Shown piece by piece: positions 27,251-35,654 of a stretch of DNA of 55,259 bases. This DNA is from Verrucomicrobiota bacterium (GTDB lineage Bacteria > Verrucomicrobiota > Kiritimatiellia > SS1-B-03-39 > UBA6053). A program made the position numbers and the translations under genes. A model generated the notes under the pieces. It searched no databases, was not told the DNA's origin, and was given only the letters and a program-made list of their open reading frames with translations. The DNA is taken from NCBI GenBank assembly GCA_020831625.1, contig JAFIGD010000034.1, positions 1 to 55,259 of the forward strand, in the 5' to 3' direction. Every line of letters starts with the position of its first letter. Position 1 is the first letter of the stretch.

Positions 27251-28255
27251 ATGGCACTATCCAAACTTGAATACATCTGGCTTGACGGAACCGTCCCCAC
27301 ACAGGGCCTCCGTTCCAAAACCAAAATTGTGAAAGATTTCGGCGGCACTCTTGAAGAATGCCCCATGTGGAGTTTTGACGGCAGTTCCACCGGACAGGCG
27401 GAAGGCGGATCTTCCGACTGTCTGCTCAAGCCCGTGGCAATCTTCCCCGATCCCGACCGCAAAAGCGCTTTTCTCGTCATGACCGAAGTCCTCAACGCCG
27501 ACGGCAGCGCCCACGAGTCCAACGGCCGCGCGCTGATCGACGACGATGATGATGATTTCTGGTTCGGCTTCGAACAGGAATACTTCCTGATGGACCCCGC
27601 CACCAACCGTCCCCTCGGCTTCCCTGTCGGCGGATACCCCGCTCCGCAGGGTCCCTACTACTGCTCCGTGGGTTCCAAAAACGCCTTCGGCCGCGAAATC
27701 ATCGAAGAGCATCTTGACGCCTGCCTTGAGGCCGGCATCAACGTTGAAGGCATCAACGCCGAAGTGGCCACCGGACAGTGGGAATACCAGACCTTCGCCA
27801 AAGGCGCCAAGTTCGCCGGCGATCAGCACTGGGTCGCCCGCTATCTGCTCGAGCGCATCGGTGAAAAATACGGTGTGTACATCGAACTGCATCCCAAGCC
27901 CCTCGGCGACACCGACTGGAACGGGTCCGGCATGCACGCGAACTTCTCCAACGAAGTCCTGCGGACCTGCGGAAGCAAAGAGACCTACGAGGAAATCTGC
28001 TCCAAGTTCGGCCGCACCATTGGTCGCCATATCTCCGTGTACGGCGCCGACAACGACAAGCGCCTCACCGGCAAGCACGAGACCCAGAGCATCGACAAGT
28101 TCAGCTTCGGGGTTTCCGACCGCGGCGCCTCCATCCGCATTCCCATCGCCACCGTCGAAAACGGCTGGAAGGGCTGGCTGGAAGACCGTCGTCCCGCCTC
28201 CAACGCCGACCCCTACAAAGTGGCCGCCGCCATCATCAGCACCGTCAAAGGCTGA
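27251..28255 (+). CDS. glnA: type II (eukaryote-like) glutamine synthetase
   Basis: Makes glutamine from glutamate, ammonium and ATP. At 334 residues it is in the GSII size class, well short of the roughly 450-470 of bacterial GSI. Signatures: beta-grasp domain with LEYIWLDGT, WSFDGSSTGQAEG, catalytic FGFEQEYFLMD, AEVATGQWEYQ, HPKPLGDTDWNGSGMHANFS and RGASIRIPIATVENGWKGWL. The adenylylation tyrosine loop of GSI is absent, so regulation differs from the enteric type. A GGAGA Shine-Dalgarno sequence precedes the ATG by 8 nt. Monocistronic, with its own promoter and terminator. Confidence 0.96.
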   Translation: MALSKLEYIWLDGTVPTQGLRSKTKIVKDFGGTLEECPMWSFDGSSTGQAEGGSSDCLLKPVAIFPDPDRKSAFLVMTEVLNADGSAHESNGRALIDDDDDDFWFGFEQEYFLMDPATNRPLGFPVGGYPAPQGPYYCSVGSKNAFGREIIEEHLDACLEAGINVEGINAEVATGQWEYQTFAKGAKFAGDQHWVARYLLERIGEKYGVYIELHPKPLGDTDWNGSGMHANFSNEVLRTCGSKETYEEICSKFGRTIGRHISVYGADNDKRLTGKHETQSIDKFSFGVSDRGASIRIPIATVENGWKGWLEDRRPASNADPYKVAAAIISTVKG

Positions 28256-28280
28256 TCCGGCTCACGCCAACCCCAAAAAA

Positions 28281-28311
28281 AAAGGCTCCCCGAACCGGGG
28301 AGCCTTTTTTA
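28281..28311 (+). terminator. rho-independent terminator of glnA
   Basis: Perfect stem AAAGGCTCCCCG against CGGGGAGCCTTT with an AAC loop, followed by Ts. It starts 26 nt after the glnA stop. Confidence 0.95.
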
Positions 28312-28350
28312 TTGGGGTGATGGGGTTTTGTTTTCCTCCCACCAATCTTC

Positions 28351-28406
28351 ATCTTAATCGTAATCTTAATCGTAATCTTAATCGTAATCTTAATCTTAAT
28401 CGTAAC
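28351..28406. repeat. tandem TTAATC/GTAATC hexamer repeat
   Basis: About 56 bp made of CTTAATCGTAAT units, following the glnA terminator. The remainder of the 28319-28590 gap is C/T-rich sequence with two copies of CTGCCTCACAGCCCCCC (28497 and 28571). No gene is visible in the gap. Confidence 0.85.
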
Positions 28407-28522
28407 CCCTGCCTCTCAGCCCCTCCCCAAGCCCCCCTCACCCCCTCCCCCTTCCTTCCCTTCGCTTCCTTCGTTTCCTTCTGTTTAAAACCCTTTCTGC
28501 CTCACAGCCCCCCCTCACCCCA

Positions 28523-28563
28523 ATCCGTGTCCATCCGTGTCCATCCGTGTCCATCCGTGGTTC
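28523..28563. repeat. ATCCGTGTCC tandem repeat
   Basis: Four 10-bp units ATCCGTGTCC, the last diverging to ATCCGTGGTTC. This is the same core as the dispersed repeat at 9344-9449. Confidence 0.85.
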
Positions 28564-28590
28564 AACTACCCCTCTGCCTCACAGCCCCCC

Positions 28591-29958
28591 TCACCCCCCG
28601 AACCGCCCGGCGCACTTCTGAACCCCCTCACTCAGGGTCAGATAAGGCGCAAGAGAGCCCGCGACCTCCCGCATCGGAATCCGTTTCCGCAGAATCCAAC
28701 CCAGTTCCGTCATTAAATCCCCGCCTTCCGGACAAAGCGCCCGGGCCCCCACCAAACAATCCGTCTTCACATCCCGAATCAGTTTCAAAAACCCCCGGTC
28801 TTCCCCCAGGGTGCTGAAGCGCGGCCAGCGGTTCACCGGCAGCACCGCCTCCTCCACCTCCAGACCGCTCCCGCGCGCGGCATCCGCATCCAGACCGATG
28901 CCGGCCACCTGCGGATCCGTAAACACCACCCAGGGCACGGCCTCCGGCTGAATCGGGGCGACCGGATCCCCGCACAATTGCGCCACGACCTGCTCCGCCT
29001 CATACGAAGCCGTGTACACCAGCAAATGACCGCCCAAAACATCCCCGACCGCGTACACGCCCGGCACAGAGGTTTCCAGCCGCTCGTTCACCTGAATAAA
29101 TCCGCGCCCCCGGGTCTCGATGCCCGCGGCATCCAGCCCGAGACCTTCCGTGTTTCCTTTCCTCCCCAATCCCGAAAACAGTGCCTCCGCCTCGAACGTC
29201 AGCGTCGAATCGCCCTGTTTGAGATGAACCCGCACTCCGGTGCCGGTGTTTTCGACGCGCTCCAGGGCGGTGCCGCAAACCACCCGCATGCCCTCCGCCT
29301 CAAAAAAGCCGGCCAGCGCCTCCCCCAGTTCCGCCGGTTGATTCGACATCACATGCGCGCTCCGCTGAATCAAGGTAACCTCCACCCCCAGCCGCTGCAG
29401 CATCTGCGCCATTTCCAAAGCGATATAGCCCCCGCCCAGCACCACGACCGATTCGGGAAGCGCATCCAGCGCGAAAAGCGTTTCATTCGTCAACACCTCA
29501 ATCGAGTCCATCCCCGGCAAGTCCGGCGTCCAGGGACTGGACCCCGTGGCGATCAGAACCGCGTCCCCGGAAATCCGGCGGGAACCGACCGACACCGTCC
29601 GCGCGTCCTCAAGTTTCCCGAAACCCTCGATCAATTCCAGCCCCTCCAGCTTTGGCAGGGAGTCCAGATAATTCCGCTGACGCAATTCAGCGACTTTCTC
29701 CCGCTGTCCCTCAAACAAGTGCCGGGCATTCACCCCCATCGACACCCCCTCCAGTCCCGGAAACAACGGATGCCGGGCATGATGCACCCGTTCCGCCGCC
29801 CGGATCAAATACTTCGAGGGCACGCAGCCCACATTCAGACAACACCCGCCCAGCGGAAGACCCGCGTGCACCAGCGAAACCCGCCATCCCCGCTCAACCG
29901 CCGCATGGGCCGCCGAAACCGCGGCCGTCCCCCCGCCGAGCACCAGCAGATGCTTCAC
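28591..29958 (-). CDS. MerA-like pyridine nucleotide-disulfide oxidoreductase
   Basis: 455 residues. FAD-binding GGGTAAVSAAHAA, redox-active disulfide Cys40/Cys45 in GGCCLNVGCVPSKYL, NAD(P)-binding VVVLGGGYIALEMAQML, FAD-binding second part VYAVGDVLGG and a dimerisation domain with WVVFTDPQVAGIGL. The end reads SLAPYLTLSEGVQKCAG, with Y-T-L in place of the His-Pro-Thr of lipoamide dehydrogenases, as in MerA-like proteins. The HMA domain and the C-terminal Cys-Cys pair of true mercuric reductase are missing, so Hg2+ reduction cannot be concluded. The GTG start directly follows the kinase stop (TGAGTG). Confidence 0.88.
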   Translation of the reverse strand: MKHLLVLGGGTAAVSAAHAAVERGWRVSLVHAGLPLGGCCLNVGCVPSKYLIRAAERVHHARHPLFPGLEGVSMGVNARHLFEGQREKVAELRQRNYLDSLPKLEGLELIEGFGKLEDARTVSVGSRRISGDAVLIATGSSPWTPDLPGMDSIEVLTNETLFALDALPESVVVLGGGYIALEMAQMLQRLGVEVTLIQRSAHVMSNQPAELGEALAGFFEAEGMRVVCGTALERVENTGTGVRVHLKQGDSTLTFEAEALFSGLGRKGNTEGLGLDAAGIETRGRGFIQVNERLETSVPGVYAVGDVLGGHLLVYTASYEAEQVVAQLCGDPVAPIQPEAVPWVVFTDPQVAGIGLDADAARGSGLEVEEAVLPVNRWPRFSTLGEDRGFLKLIRDVKTDCLVGARALCPEGGDLMTELGWILRKRIPMREVAGSLAPYLTLSEGVQKCAGRFGG

Positions 29959-31065
29959 TCAGAACGCCCCCCGCATTCGCAGCACCGTGTAGGAGTACAT
30001 CAACGCCACCAAAAAGCCAAGTCCCAGCACTTTCGGCCAAAGATTGGCGGGTTTCCGCAACGCCGGCCGGCGCGCATGCAGCGCCTCGGCGTCCTGAACC
30101 GAAATTTTCAACGCCGCCTTCTTCCGCTGAACCGGAATGACACGCGCGGCGGGACGGGCGGGCCCCGCCGCCATCGCCGGAGGCTCCACATGCGTCACCG
30201 TGCTTTTCACCGAGGCGTTCAGCGGATACGGAATCATCCGCCCCTCCTCCACCGCCTGCAGATCCTCCAGCACGTCGCCCCAGTCCTGATAGCGGTCATT
30301 CGCTTTCTTGGCCATCAGACGCTCAATCAGGCAGGACAATCCCCAGGAAAGCGCCGGATTGAGGTCGCGCGGATGCGGCAACTGACTGTGCACCTGATGC
30401 GCGGCCACCGTTTCCGGATCATCCGCGCCGAAAGGCACCTCCCCCGTGCCCAAATGATAGAGCGTGGCTCCGAGTGCGTACATATCCGCGCGGCAGTCGA
30501 GATCTCCCTCCACCAGCGCCTGCTCCGGCGGAAAATAGTTTGGCGTGCCCAGGGTCATCCCCTCCTCGATTTCCACCGCCGCGATGCCGGTCACCTGCGC
30601 CAAACCCAAATCGGCCACTTTCGTGCGGCCGTTCCGGTGCAGCAGAAGATTGTCCGGTTTGATATCGCAATGCACCACATGATGCTCCTGCCAGGCGTAA
30701 TCCAGGGCCTCCGCAACCTCTTTGGCGATGCGCAACAACTGCTTTTCTTTCATCGGACGCCCGTTCTCAATCGCGTCCCCCGCCGTCATTCCCGGAACAT
30801 ATTCCATGATATAGTACATGAAATCATCCCGCTCGCCGGCATCGATCACCTGCACCACATTCGGATGAATCAGACTCGCCGCCGCACGCGCCTCATAGAT
30901 AAAGCGCTGAAAGACATCCGGGGAGGCCTCCCTGTCTTTCGCCAACACTTTGATGGCCACCACCCGGTCCAGTTTCTCCTGACGGGCTTTCCAGACCGTC
31001 GCCATGCCGCCCTCGGCGATTTTACTGACAAAGGTATATCCGGGAATATGAAAAGGTTCTTGCAT
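29959..31065 (-). CDS. Ser/Thr protein kinase with C-terminal membrane helix
   Basis: 368 residues. Glycine loop IAEGGMATVWKA, Lys in VAIKVLAK, catalytic loop VVHCDIKPDNLLL, which is a non-RD form (HCD), and metal motif VADLGLAQV (DLG). Activation region GTPNYFPPEQA follows, then a linker and one C-terminal transmembrane helix (about 344-361, VLGLGFLVALMYSYTVL) with a short tail. The kinase-MerA-like order is a tight operon of two. Non-RD and DLG variations suggest altered regulation of activity. Confidence 0.9.
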   Translation of the reverse strand: MQEPFHIPGYTFVSKIAEGGMATVWKARQEKLDRVVAIKVLAKDREASPDVFQRFIYEARAAASLIHPNVVQVIDAGERDDFMYYIMEYVPGMTAGDAIENGRPMKEKQLLRIAKEVAEALDYAWQEHHVVHCDIKPDNLLLHRNGRTKVADLGLAQVTGIAAVEIEEGMTLGTPNYFPPEQALVEGDLDCRADMYALGATLYHLGTGEVPFGADDPETVAAHQVHSQLPHPRDLNPALSWGLSCLIERLMAKKANDRYQDWGDVLEDLQAVEEGRMIPYPLNASVKSTVTHVEPPAMAAGPARPAARVIPVQRKKAALKISVQDAEALHARRPALRKPANLWPKVLGLGFLVALMYSYTVLRMRGAF

Positions 31066-31154
31066 AGGTTCTTCTCGACAAAGATGGAAATTCGTGACAT
31101 TTTCATAAGCGATTGTCCCGCAGACTCAAGACAAAGCCGAAACGAAATCATCTC

Positions 31155-32138
31155 ATGGCCAGCCGACTCCTTATTTTAGCTCTTTTTTGGCGCGTTTTCG
31201 CGCCTGCGCAGGCCCATGCCCGCCCCCAGCCGCCCAAACTGGTCGTTGAACAAGCCGAGATTGATTTGGGAGAAGCCCGCTCCGGCACCGTGCTTTCCCA
31301 CACCTTCCGGCTTGAAAATCATGGAGAACGCCTCCTGCAAATCCGCAATATCCGCACCTCCTGCGGCTGCACCGCCTCGGAAATCTCCACCCGCGAAATT
31401 CCCGCCGGCGGACACGCCACCCTGACTGCCACCCTCGATCTCACCGGGCGCGCCGGCCCGCAGGCCGAACAAATCCGCCTCCAAACCAACGATCCCGAAA
31501 CCCCCAACCGGGTCCTCAGCCTCAAAGCCCTCGCCATCCCCCGCGTGAACGTCACCCCCCGCACCCTGAATTTTCAACAAATTTCCGCCGACGCCCCGCC
31601 CTCAGGCCGCATCCTCATCGAGGCCACAACCGACGCCCCCCTCCAGATAACCGACATCCGCACCGCCCACGCCCGCGTCGAAACCGCCCTGACCGAAGTC
31701 GAGCCCGGTCAAACCTATCATTTGGATATCCGCCCGGTCGAAACCGGCGGCACCGGCCATTTCACCGAACGGATTGAAATTCTCACGGATGATCCGGAGC
31801 AGCCCTCCATCCCCGCACTGGTGATGTGGCAGATCGCCGAGGCGGTCTCCGTCGCCCCCCGCCAACTCAACCTCATGCTGTCCGATCCGCCCCAACCGGT
31901 CACCCGCTTCCTCATGATCCGCGGCCAAACAGACCTCGACCCGCCGATGGAGGTCACCTCGGTCACATGGGAGGGACGGGAGGTTGAGATGAAAATCGGT
32001 GCCGCCGGCAGCTTCGGAACCCGGGTGGAATTCAGCATCACCCCGGAACCCGGGATGAACGGAGAACAGATTCGTATCCGCACCAATGTCCCCGGCTTTG
32101 AGAACCTCTCTCTGCCGGTCCGTGTCCTAACCCCCTGA
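31155..32138 (+). CDS. secreted DUF1573-domain protein
   Basis: 327 residues with an N-terminal signal peptide (ASRLLILALFWRVFAPAQAH). It contains a DUF1573 immunoglobulin-like unit: FRLENHGERLLQIRNIRTSC followed by GCTASEIS, with the Cys-Gly-Cys pair typical of this family, then RLQTNDPETP; two further related beta units follow. Function unknown; such proteins are common in Bacteroidetes and PVC cell envelopes. The ATG at 31155 is preferred because the signal peptide starts there. The divergent kinase begins 89 bp away. Confidence 0.85.
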   Translation: MASRLLILALFWRVFAPAQAHARPQPPKLVVEQAEIDLGEARSGTVLSHTFRLENHGERLLQIRNIRTSCGCTASEISTREIPAGGHATLTATLDLTGRAGPQAEQIRLQTNDPETPNRVLSLKALAIPRVNVTPRTLNFQQISADAPPSGRILIEATTDAPLQITDIRTAHARVETALTEVEPGQTYHLDIRPVETGGTGHFTERIEILTDDPEQPSIPALVMWQIAEAVSVAPRQLNLMLSDPPQPVTRFLMIRGQTDLDPPMEVTSVTWEGREVEMKIGAAGSFGTRVEFSITPEPGMNGEQIRIRTNVPGFENLSLPVRVLTP

Positions 32139-32169
32139 TTGTCCTCTTTCACAAAGAAAGTTTACCCAC

Positions 32170-32814
32170 ATGAAGTTCAACGTTTCCAGTGCGTTTATGA
32201 TGCTGTGCACCCTGGCGTTTGTCAGCTGTGATTCAGGGGGCAGCGACCGCGGCCCCAAAAACCCGATTTCGGTTCTGGTGATGGGCGACAGCCAAAGCAG
32301 CGGCGGAAATTATTCCGGAGTCCCCCCCTGGAGTGCCCTGCTGGCCGCGGAAAAGCCGGAATGGCGGGTCATTAATCAGGCCATTGCCGGCGAGACCTCC
32401 GCAGGCGGCGCCTCCCGAATCCGGGGCGCGCTTCAGCGTCACTCCCCCGATGTCGTGGTGATGATGTACGGCGCGAATGACGCCATCCAGAGCCGCTCAC
32501 AGGCGGACTATGAACAAAACATCCTCAACATGATTGCCAGCGCCAAAGCGGCCGGAGCCAGGGTGGTTCTGGTCAACGTCATGCCGATTTTCGGGGCCCG
32601 TTCCATTTACAACGGCACCGCCGAAGCACTGAACACGCGGCTCATCGGTATCGCCGCCCGGGAACGGGTGCAGCTTGCCAACGTCAGTCGCGAGTTCCGC
32701 GCCGAAGGGTCCAAAGCCTTGTTTCCCGACGGCCTCCACCCGAATCTGGACGCCACCCGGATTCTAATGGTCGGCATTCTGGAGAAAATCAACGCGGCCG
32801 CATCTGATCTGTAA
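32170..32814 (+). CDS. SGNH/GDSL hydrolase lipoprotein
   Basis: 214 residues. Lipoprotein signal with a lipobox at AFVSC (lipidated Cys20). SGNH blocks: block I VLVMGDSQSSGG with Ser (nucleophile), block II INQAIAGETSAGG with Gly, block III MMYGANDAI with Asn, block V FPDGLHPN with the Asp-x-x-His catalytic pair. Likely an esterase or lipase acting on an envelope or polysaccharide acyl group, since it is followed by a membrane glycosyltransferase. Confidence 0.88.
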   Translation: MKFNVSSAFMMLCTLAFVSCDSGGSDRGPKNPISVLVMGDSQSSGGNYSGVPPWSALLAAEKPEWRVINQAIAGETSAGGASRIRGALQRHSPDVVVMMYGANDAIQSRSQADYEQNILNMIASAKAAGARVVLVNVMPIFGARSIYNGTAEALNTRLIGIAARERVQLANVSREFRAEGSKALFPDGLHPNLDATRILMVGILEKINAAASDL

Positions 32815-32872
32815 CCCTTCCCGGGGAGACGGCGCGGATCATGCCCCCGAAAACGAAGGAGAATCCTGAAGA

Positions 32873-33811
32873 ATGAAACTGGACCACCCCGCGGTCAACC
32901 GTCTAATCACCGTCGCTTTATTTCTTCTGGCCTTTTATTTCCGCGCGTCAGGGCTGTTCCATGGACTGGATGAACGGTCGGTGTTTCATCCCGACACGCC
33001 CAAACAGATTCAAAATCTGGACGAGGGCCTTCGAAACAATCACCTGAACTACTACGGGAACTGGTTTTACGACGGCTATCCCTATGGTCTGAACCGGATG
33101 GATGAAGCGGTGATTCGCGTCACCCGCGCGGTCGTTCTCGCCCCTCTGTACCGCTTGACCCATGGACAGGACCATTCCCTCCCGCCCCCCTCCCGCTGGA
33201 GGCTTTTCTATTACACCCGCATCCTCCGGCTGTTTTACGGCATGGTCATCGCCGTGTTGCTGATGACCATCCTGAAGCGGCTGACCGGAAGCCGCCTGAT
33301 CTCCATCTGCGCCCTGGCGCTGTATGCGGTTTCGCCGCTCTCGATTTCCGTCACCCATTACGCCTCGGGAGACATCGGCATTGATCTCTTTCTCGCCTTC
33401 GCCCTGTTCTTCCTGACCCTGCACACCCGCAAACCCGCGCAACGCTATTTGTTCGCGGCCGGCGTCTCGGTCGGCTTCGCATTTGCCAGCAAATACCAGG
33501 GCGCGCTCGGCGCGTGGATTGTCGCCGTGTACGTGCTCCAACACGCCTTCCCCCTTAAGAAAAAAACGTTTCTGATCTTTCTCCAACGGGGAGCGGTTTC
33601 CGCCACGGGCTTTTTCGCCGGCGCGTTTCTGTTCACCCCGGGATTCTGGTACGACCCGTCCACCACCTGGCGCCTGATGCGGATCAATTTCCGGAACATC
33701 AAAAATTACACGGCCCCGAATCGTTTCTCGAGCTGCCCCGCCACACCCGAATCGCCACCGGTCTCACAAACAACATTCCCCCGGTTGTGGCCTCCCTCGG
33801 CGGACTCTTGA
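32873..33811 (+). CDS. membrane glycosyltransferase (GT39/ArnT-like), 5' part of a frameshifted gene
   Basis: 312 residues in this frame, of which about 278 are genuine. Several hydrophobic helices are present; the first helix VALFLLAFYFRASGLFHGLD is followed by the acidic loop typical of polyprenyl-phosphate-dependent glycosyltransferases (D in ERSVFHPDTPKQ). ALYAVSPLSISVTHYASGDI and FASKYQGALGAW fit GT39-like membrane proteins. After INFRNIK the frame changes to a Pro/Ser-rich tail; the natural continuation is in the frame one base earlier (KLHGPESFLELPRHTRIA). One missing A in the run at 33701-33705 would restore one reading frame of about 926 residues. Confidence 0.75.
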   Translation: MKLDHPAVNRLITVALFLLAFYFRASGLFHGLDERSVFHPDTPKQIQNLDEGLRNNHLNYYGNWFYDGYPYGLNRMDEAVIRVTRAVVLAPLYRLTHGQDHSLPPPSRWRLFYYTRILRLFYGMVIAVLLMTILKRLTGSRLISICALALYAVSPLSISVTHYASGDIGIDLFLAFALFFLTLHTRKPAQRYLFAAGVSVGFAFASKYQGALGAWIVAVYVLQHAFPLKKKTFLIFLQRGAVSATGFFAGAFLFTPGFWYDPSTTWRLMRINFRNIKNYTAPNRFSSCPATPESPPVSQTTFPRLWPPSADS

Positions 33812-35652
33812 CCCTTGCGGCACTGATCAGCCTTCTTTTGGCCTTTCGCGCCTCCCGGAGAAACCCGGGCGCAACCCCTCCGGACCGCCCCGCCCGGGCG
33901 CGGGCAAATTTATGGATCGCCACCGCCGGCTTTCCGTTTTTCACGATCCTCATCTCCACCGCCATGAAACCCATGGTGCACCCCTACCACTTTTCGTTTC
34001 TGGTGATCCCGCTGATCCTCTCCGCAGGCCTGGCGCTGCACGCCCTTCACGTCCGTTCCAAACCGCAAAGCGCCGGCCTGGCTGTCGCGGTGACCGGGCT
34101 GATCTTTCTTCAGGCCCTGCCGGTCACCCTGCGGGAGGACAGGCTCTGGCGCGAACCCAGCATCATCCCGATCTACGAACGCTACGCCTCTCACTCCACC
34201 CTCCGGCCCCTGCACATTGAACGCCGTTTTCCGTCCGAGCGCCCCGGCGTGAAAACGTTTTATCTGCATCCCGGCGGTCTGTCGGTTTTCCGCAACCGCC
34301 CCCGCGAGATCACCAGCCGCCAACGTCTCTGGTGGCGGGAACATGAGCAACTCCCCGTTCCCCCGCGCCCCCTCCATGACACCGTGCCGGGGTGGATCTT
34401 CCTCCATGGCGCCCGCTTCCCCAACAGCGACCACCTGTTCCGCATTCCCGGCGGCGAAAACCACCGCGTCCGCCTCGTTCACAATCAACCTCCGCCCGAA
34501 ACCCTTCACCTGGGAATCCGGTCCGGCTCCCGCCCGGTGTTTCTCGAGGGAACCCTTGGCAACGCCGAATTTTCGGTCGATCTGCCCCCGCACACCCAAA
34601 AACTTGTCAAACTGCACCCCGGACCGCCTCAACGCGTTTTCCCGGCCGCGGACGGACAGCCCCGCACCCAGATCCACGAACTGCGCGTTTCCGCCCGGCC
34701 GGGGGCGGCCTGGATCGAAGTGATTCATTCCCCGCTGCAAAAAATACTCTTCACCGCCTTCGGACCCGACGCCCACACCGCCCCGCCGCCGCCGCTGAAT
34801 GAGGAGGCCGCGGAGGTGCTCGAGACCGTCCGTTTTCTGGACCGTGATGAATCCGTCACCGTCCTCCCGCCCGCGCATCCCCTCTTCACGTCCGAAGGCC
34901 TGCCCGCCGGGAACTATCAACTCCGGGCCACCCTGGTGAACCTGTCCGATCAACCCGCGCCCTTCTCCTTCTCCCTTGAGGATTCCCTGACCCCGTCGCC
35001 TAACGTCCATCCAACCGGACGCGCCTCTCCGGTTCTGCACGTGCCTCCGGGCGTCTCCGTGCACACCGCTGCCTTCCAAAAATCCTTCGCACCGTTCGAG
35101 GTCGACCTCTCGCTGAACACGAACGCCCGGGGGCTGCAATTGATCTCGTGGTCGTTCACGCCCGTCCGGGACCAAACCCCGCCCCCGAAATCCACCCCGC
35201 CCCCCCTTTCGTATCATCCTCTGGATATCCGCTACCGGGAAGGCATCCGCCTGACCGGATTTCATCTCACCCTCCCCGACAACGCCTTCGAACCGATCAC
35301 CTGGGCGGTCAGAGCCGAAATCGACGCGGCCCTCAACGTCAAGGCCTTCAGCGAAACCGCCGTGTTTATTCACCTCCTCAAAGAAGACGACTCCATCTTT
35401 CAAACCCTGGATTTCCCTCTGGAACAAGCTGGCTACGCCCCCTGGAACCATCTGCACGCTGCCCTGCCGGAGGCGGGATACGGGGATCTCGAACATCTGA
35501 ACGTGCGCATCGGCCTGTACACCCCAAGAAAACGCCTGCGCAAACCGCCCGACGCGCGGGCAACGTTCGGCCCGGCACCCGCCGTGTCACGCAACGCCGT
35601 CTACGTCCACAGCATCCGCTCGCCGGCGTCAGGCGCAAGCCTTCCGGAATAA
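33787..35652 (+). CDS. membrane glycosyltransferase, 3' part with large soluble domain
   Basis: 621 residues from a GTG at 33787, but the same frame reads as good protein back to about 33703, so this is the 3' part of the gene beginning at 32873. Remaining helices come first (ASLGGLLTLAALISLLLAF, FPFFTILIST), followed by HPYHFSFLVIPLILSAGL. A long beta-rich soluble region occupies the last 480 residues, which in GT39-like proteins of this layout would be periplasmic. No catalytic site was recognised in that part. Function of the soluble region is unknown. Confidence 0.7.
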   Translation: MASLGGLLTLAALISLLLAFRASRRNPGATPPDRPARARANLWIATAGFPFFTILISTAMKPMVHPYHFSFLVIPLILSAGLALHALHVRSKPQSAGLAVAVTGLIFLQALPVTLREDRLWREPSIIPIYERYASHSTLRPLHIERRFPSERPGVKTFYLHPGGLSVFRNRPREITSRQRLWWREHEQLPVPPRPLHDTVPGWIFLHGARFPNSDHLFRIPGGENHRVRLVHNQPPPETLHLGIRSGSRPVFLEGTLGNAEFSVDLPPHTQKLVKLHPGPPQRVFPAADGQPRTQIHELRVSARPGAAWIEVIHSPLQKILFTAFGPDAHTAPPPPLNEEAAEVLETVRFLDRDESVTVLPPAHPLFTSEGLPAGNYQLRATLVNLSDQPAPFSFSLEDSLTPSPNVHPTGRASPVLHVPPGVSVHTAAFQKSFAPFEVDLSLNTNARGLQLISWSFTPVRDQTPPPKSTPPPLSYHPLDIRYREGIRLTGFHLTLPDNAFEPITWAVRAEIDAALNVKAFSETAVFIHLLKEDDSIFQTLDFPLEQAGYAPWNHLHAALPEAGYGDLEHLNVRIGLYTPRKRLRKPPDARATFGPAPAVSRNAVYVHSIRSPASGASLPE

Positions 35653-35654
35653 CC

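Noticed and set aside
28591-28640. The KCAG near the C terminus as a MerA Cys-Cys metal site
   Set aside because: Alignment by eye places KCAG at the helix where MerA has KLAA; the Cys pair of MerA lies further on and is missing here.
28978-31179. A 733-codon open frame antisense to the MerA-like protein and kinase
   Set aside because: Arg/His/Pro-rich composition and no domain; both genes on the other strand have intact motifs.
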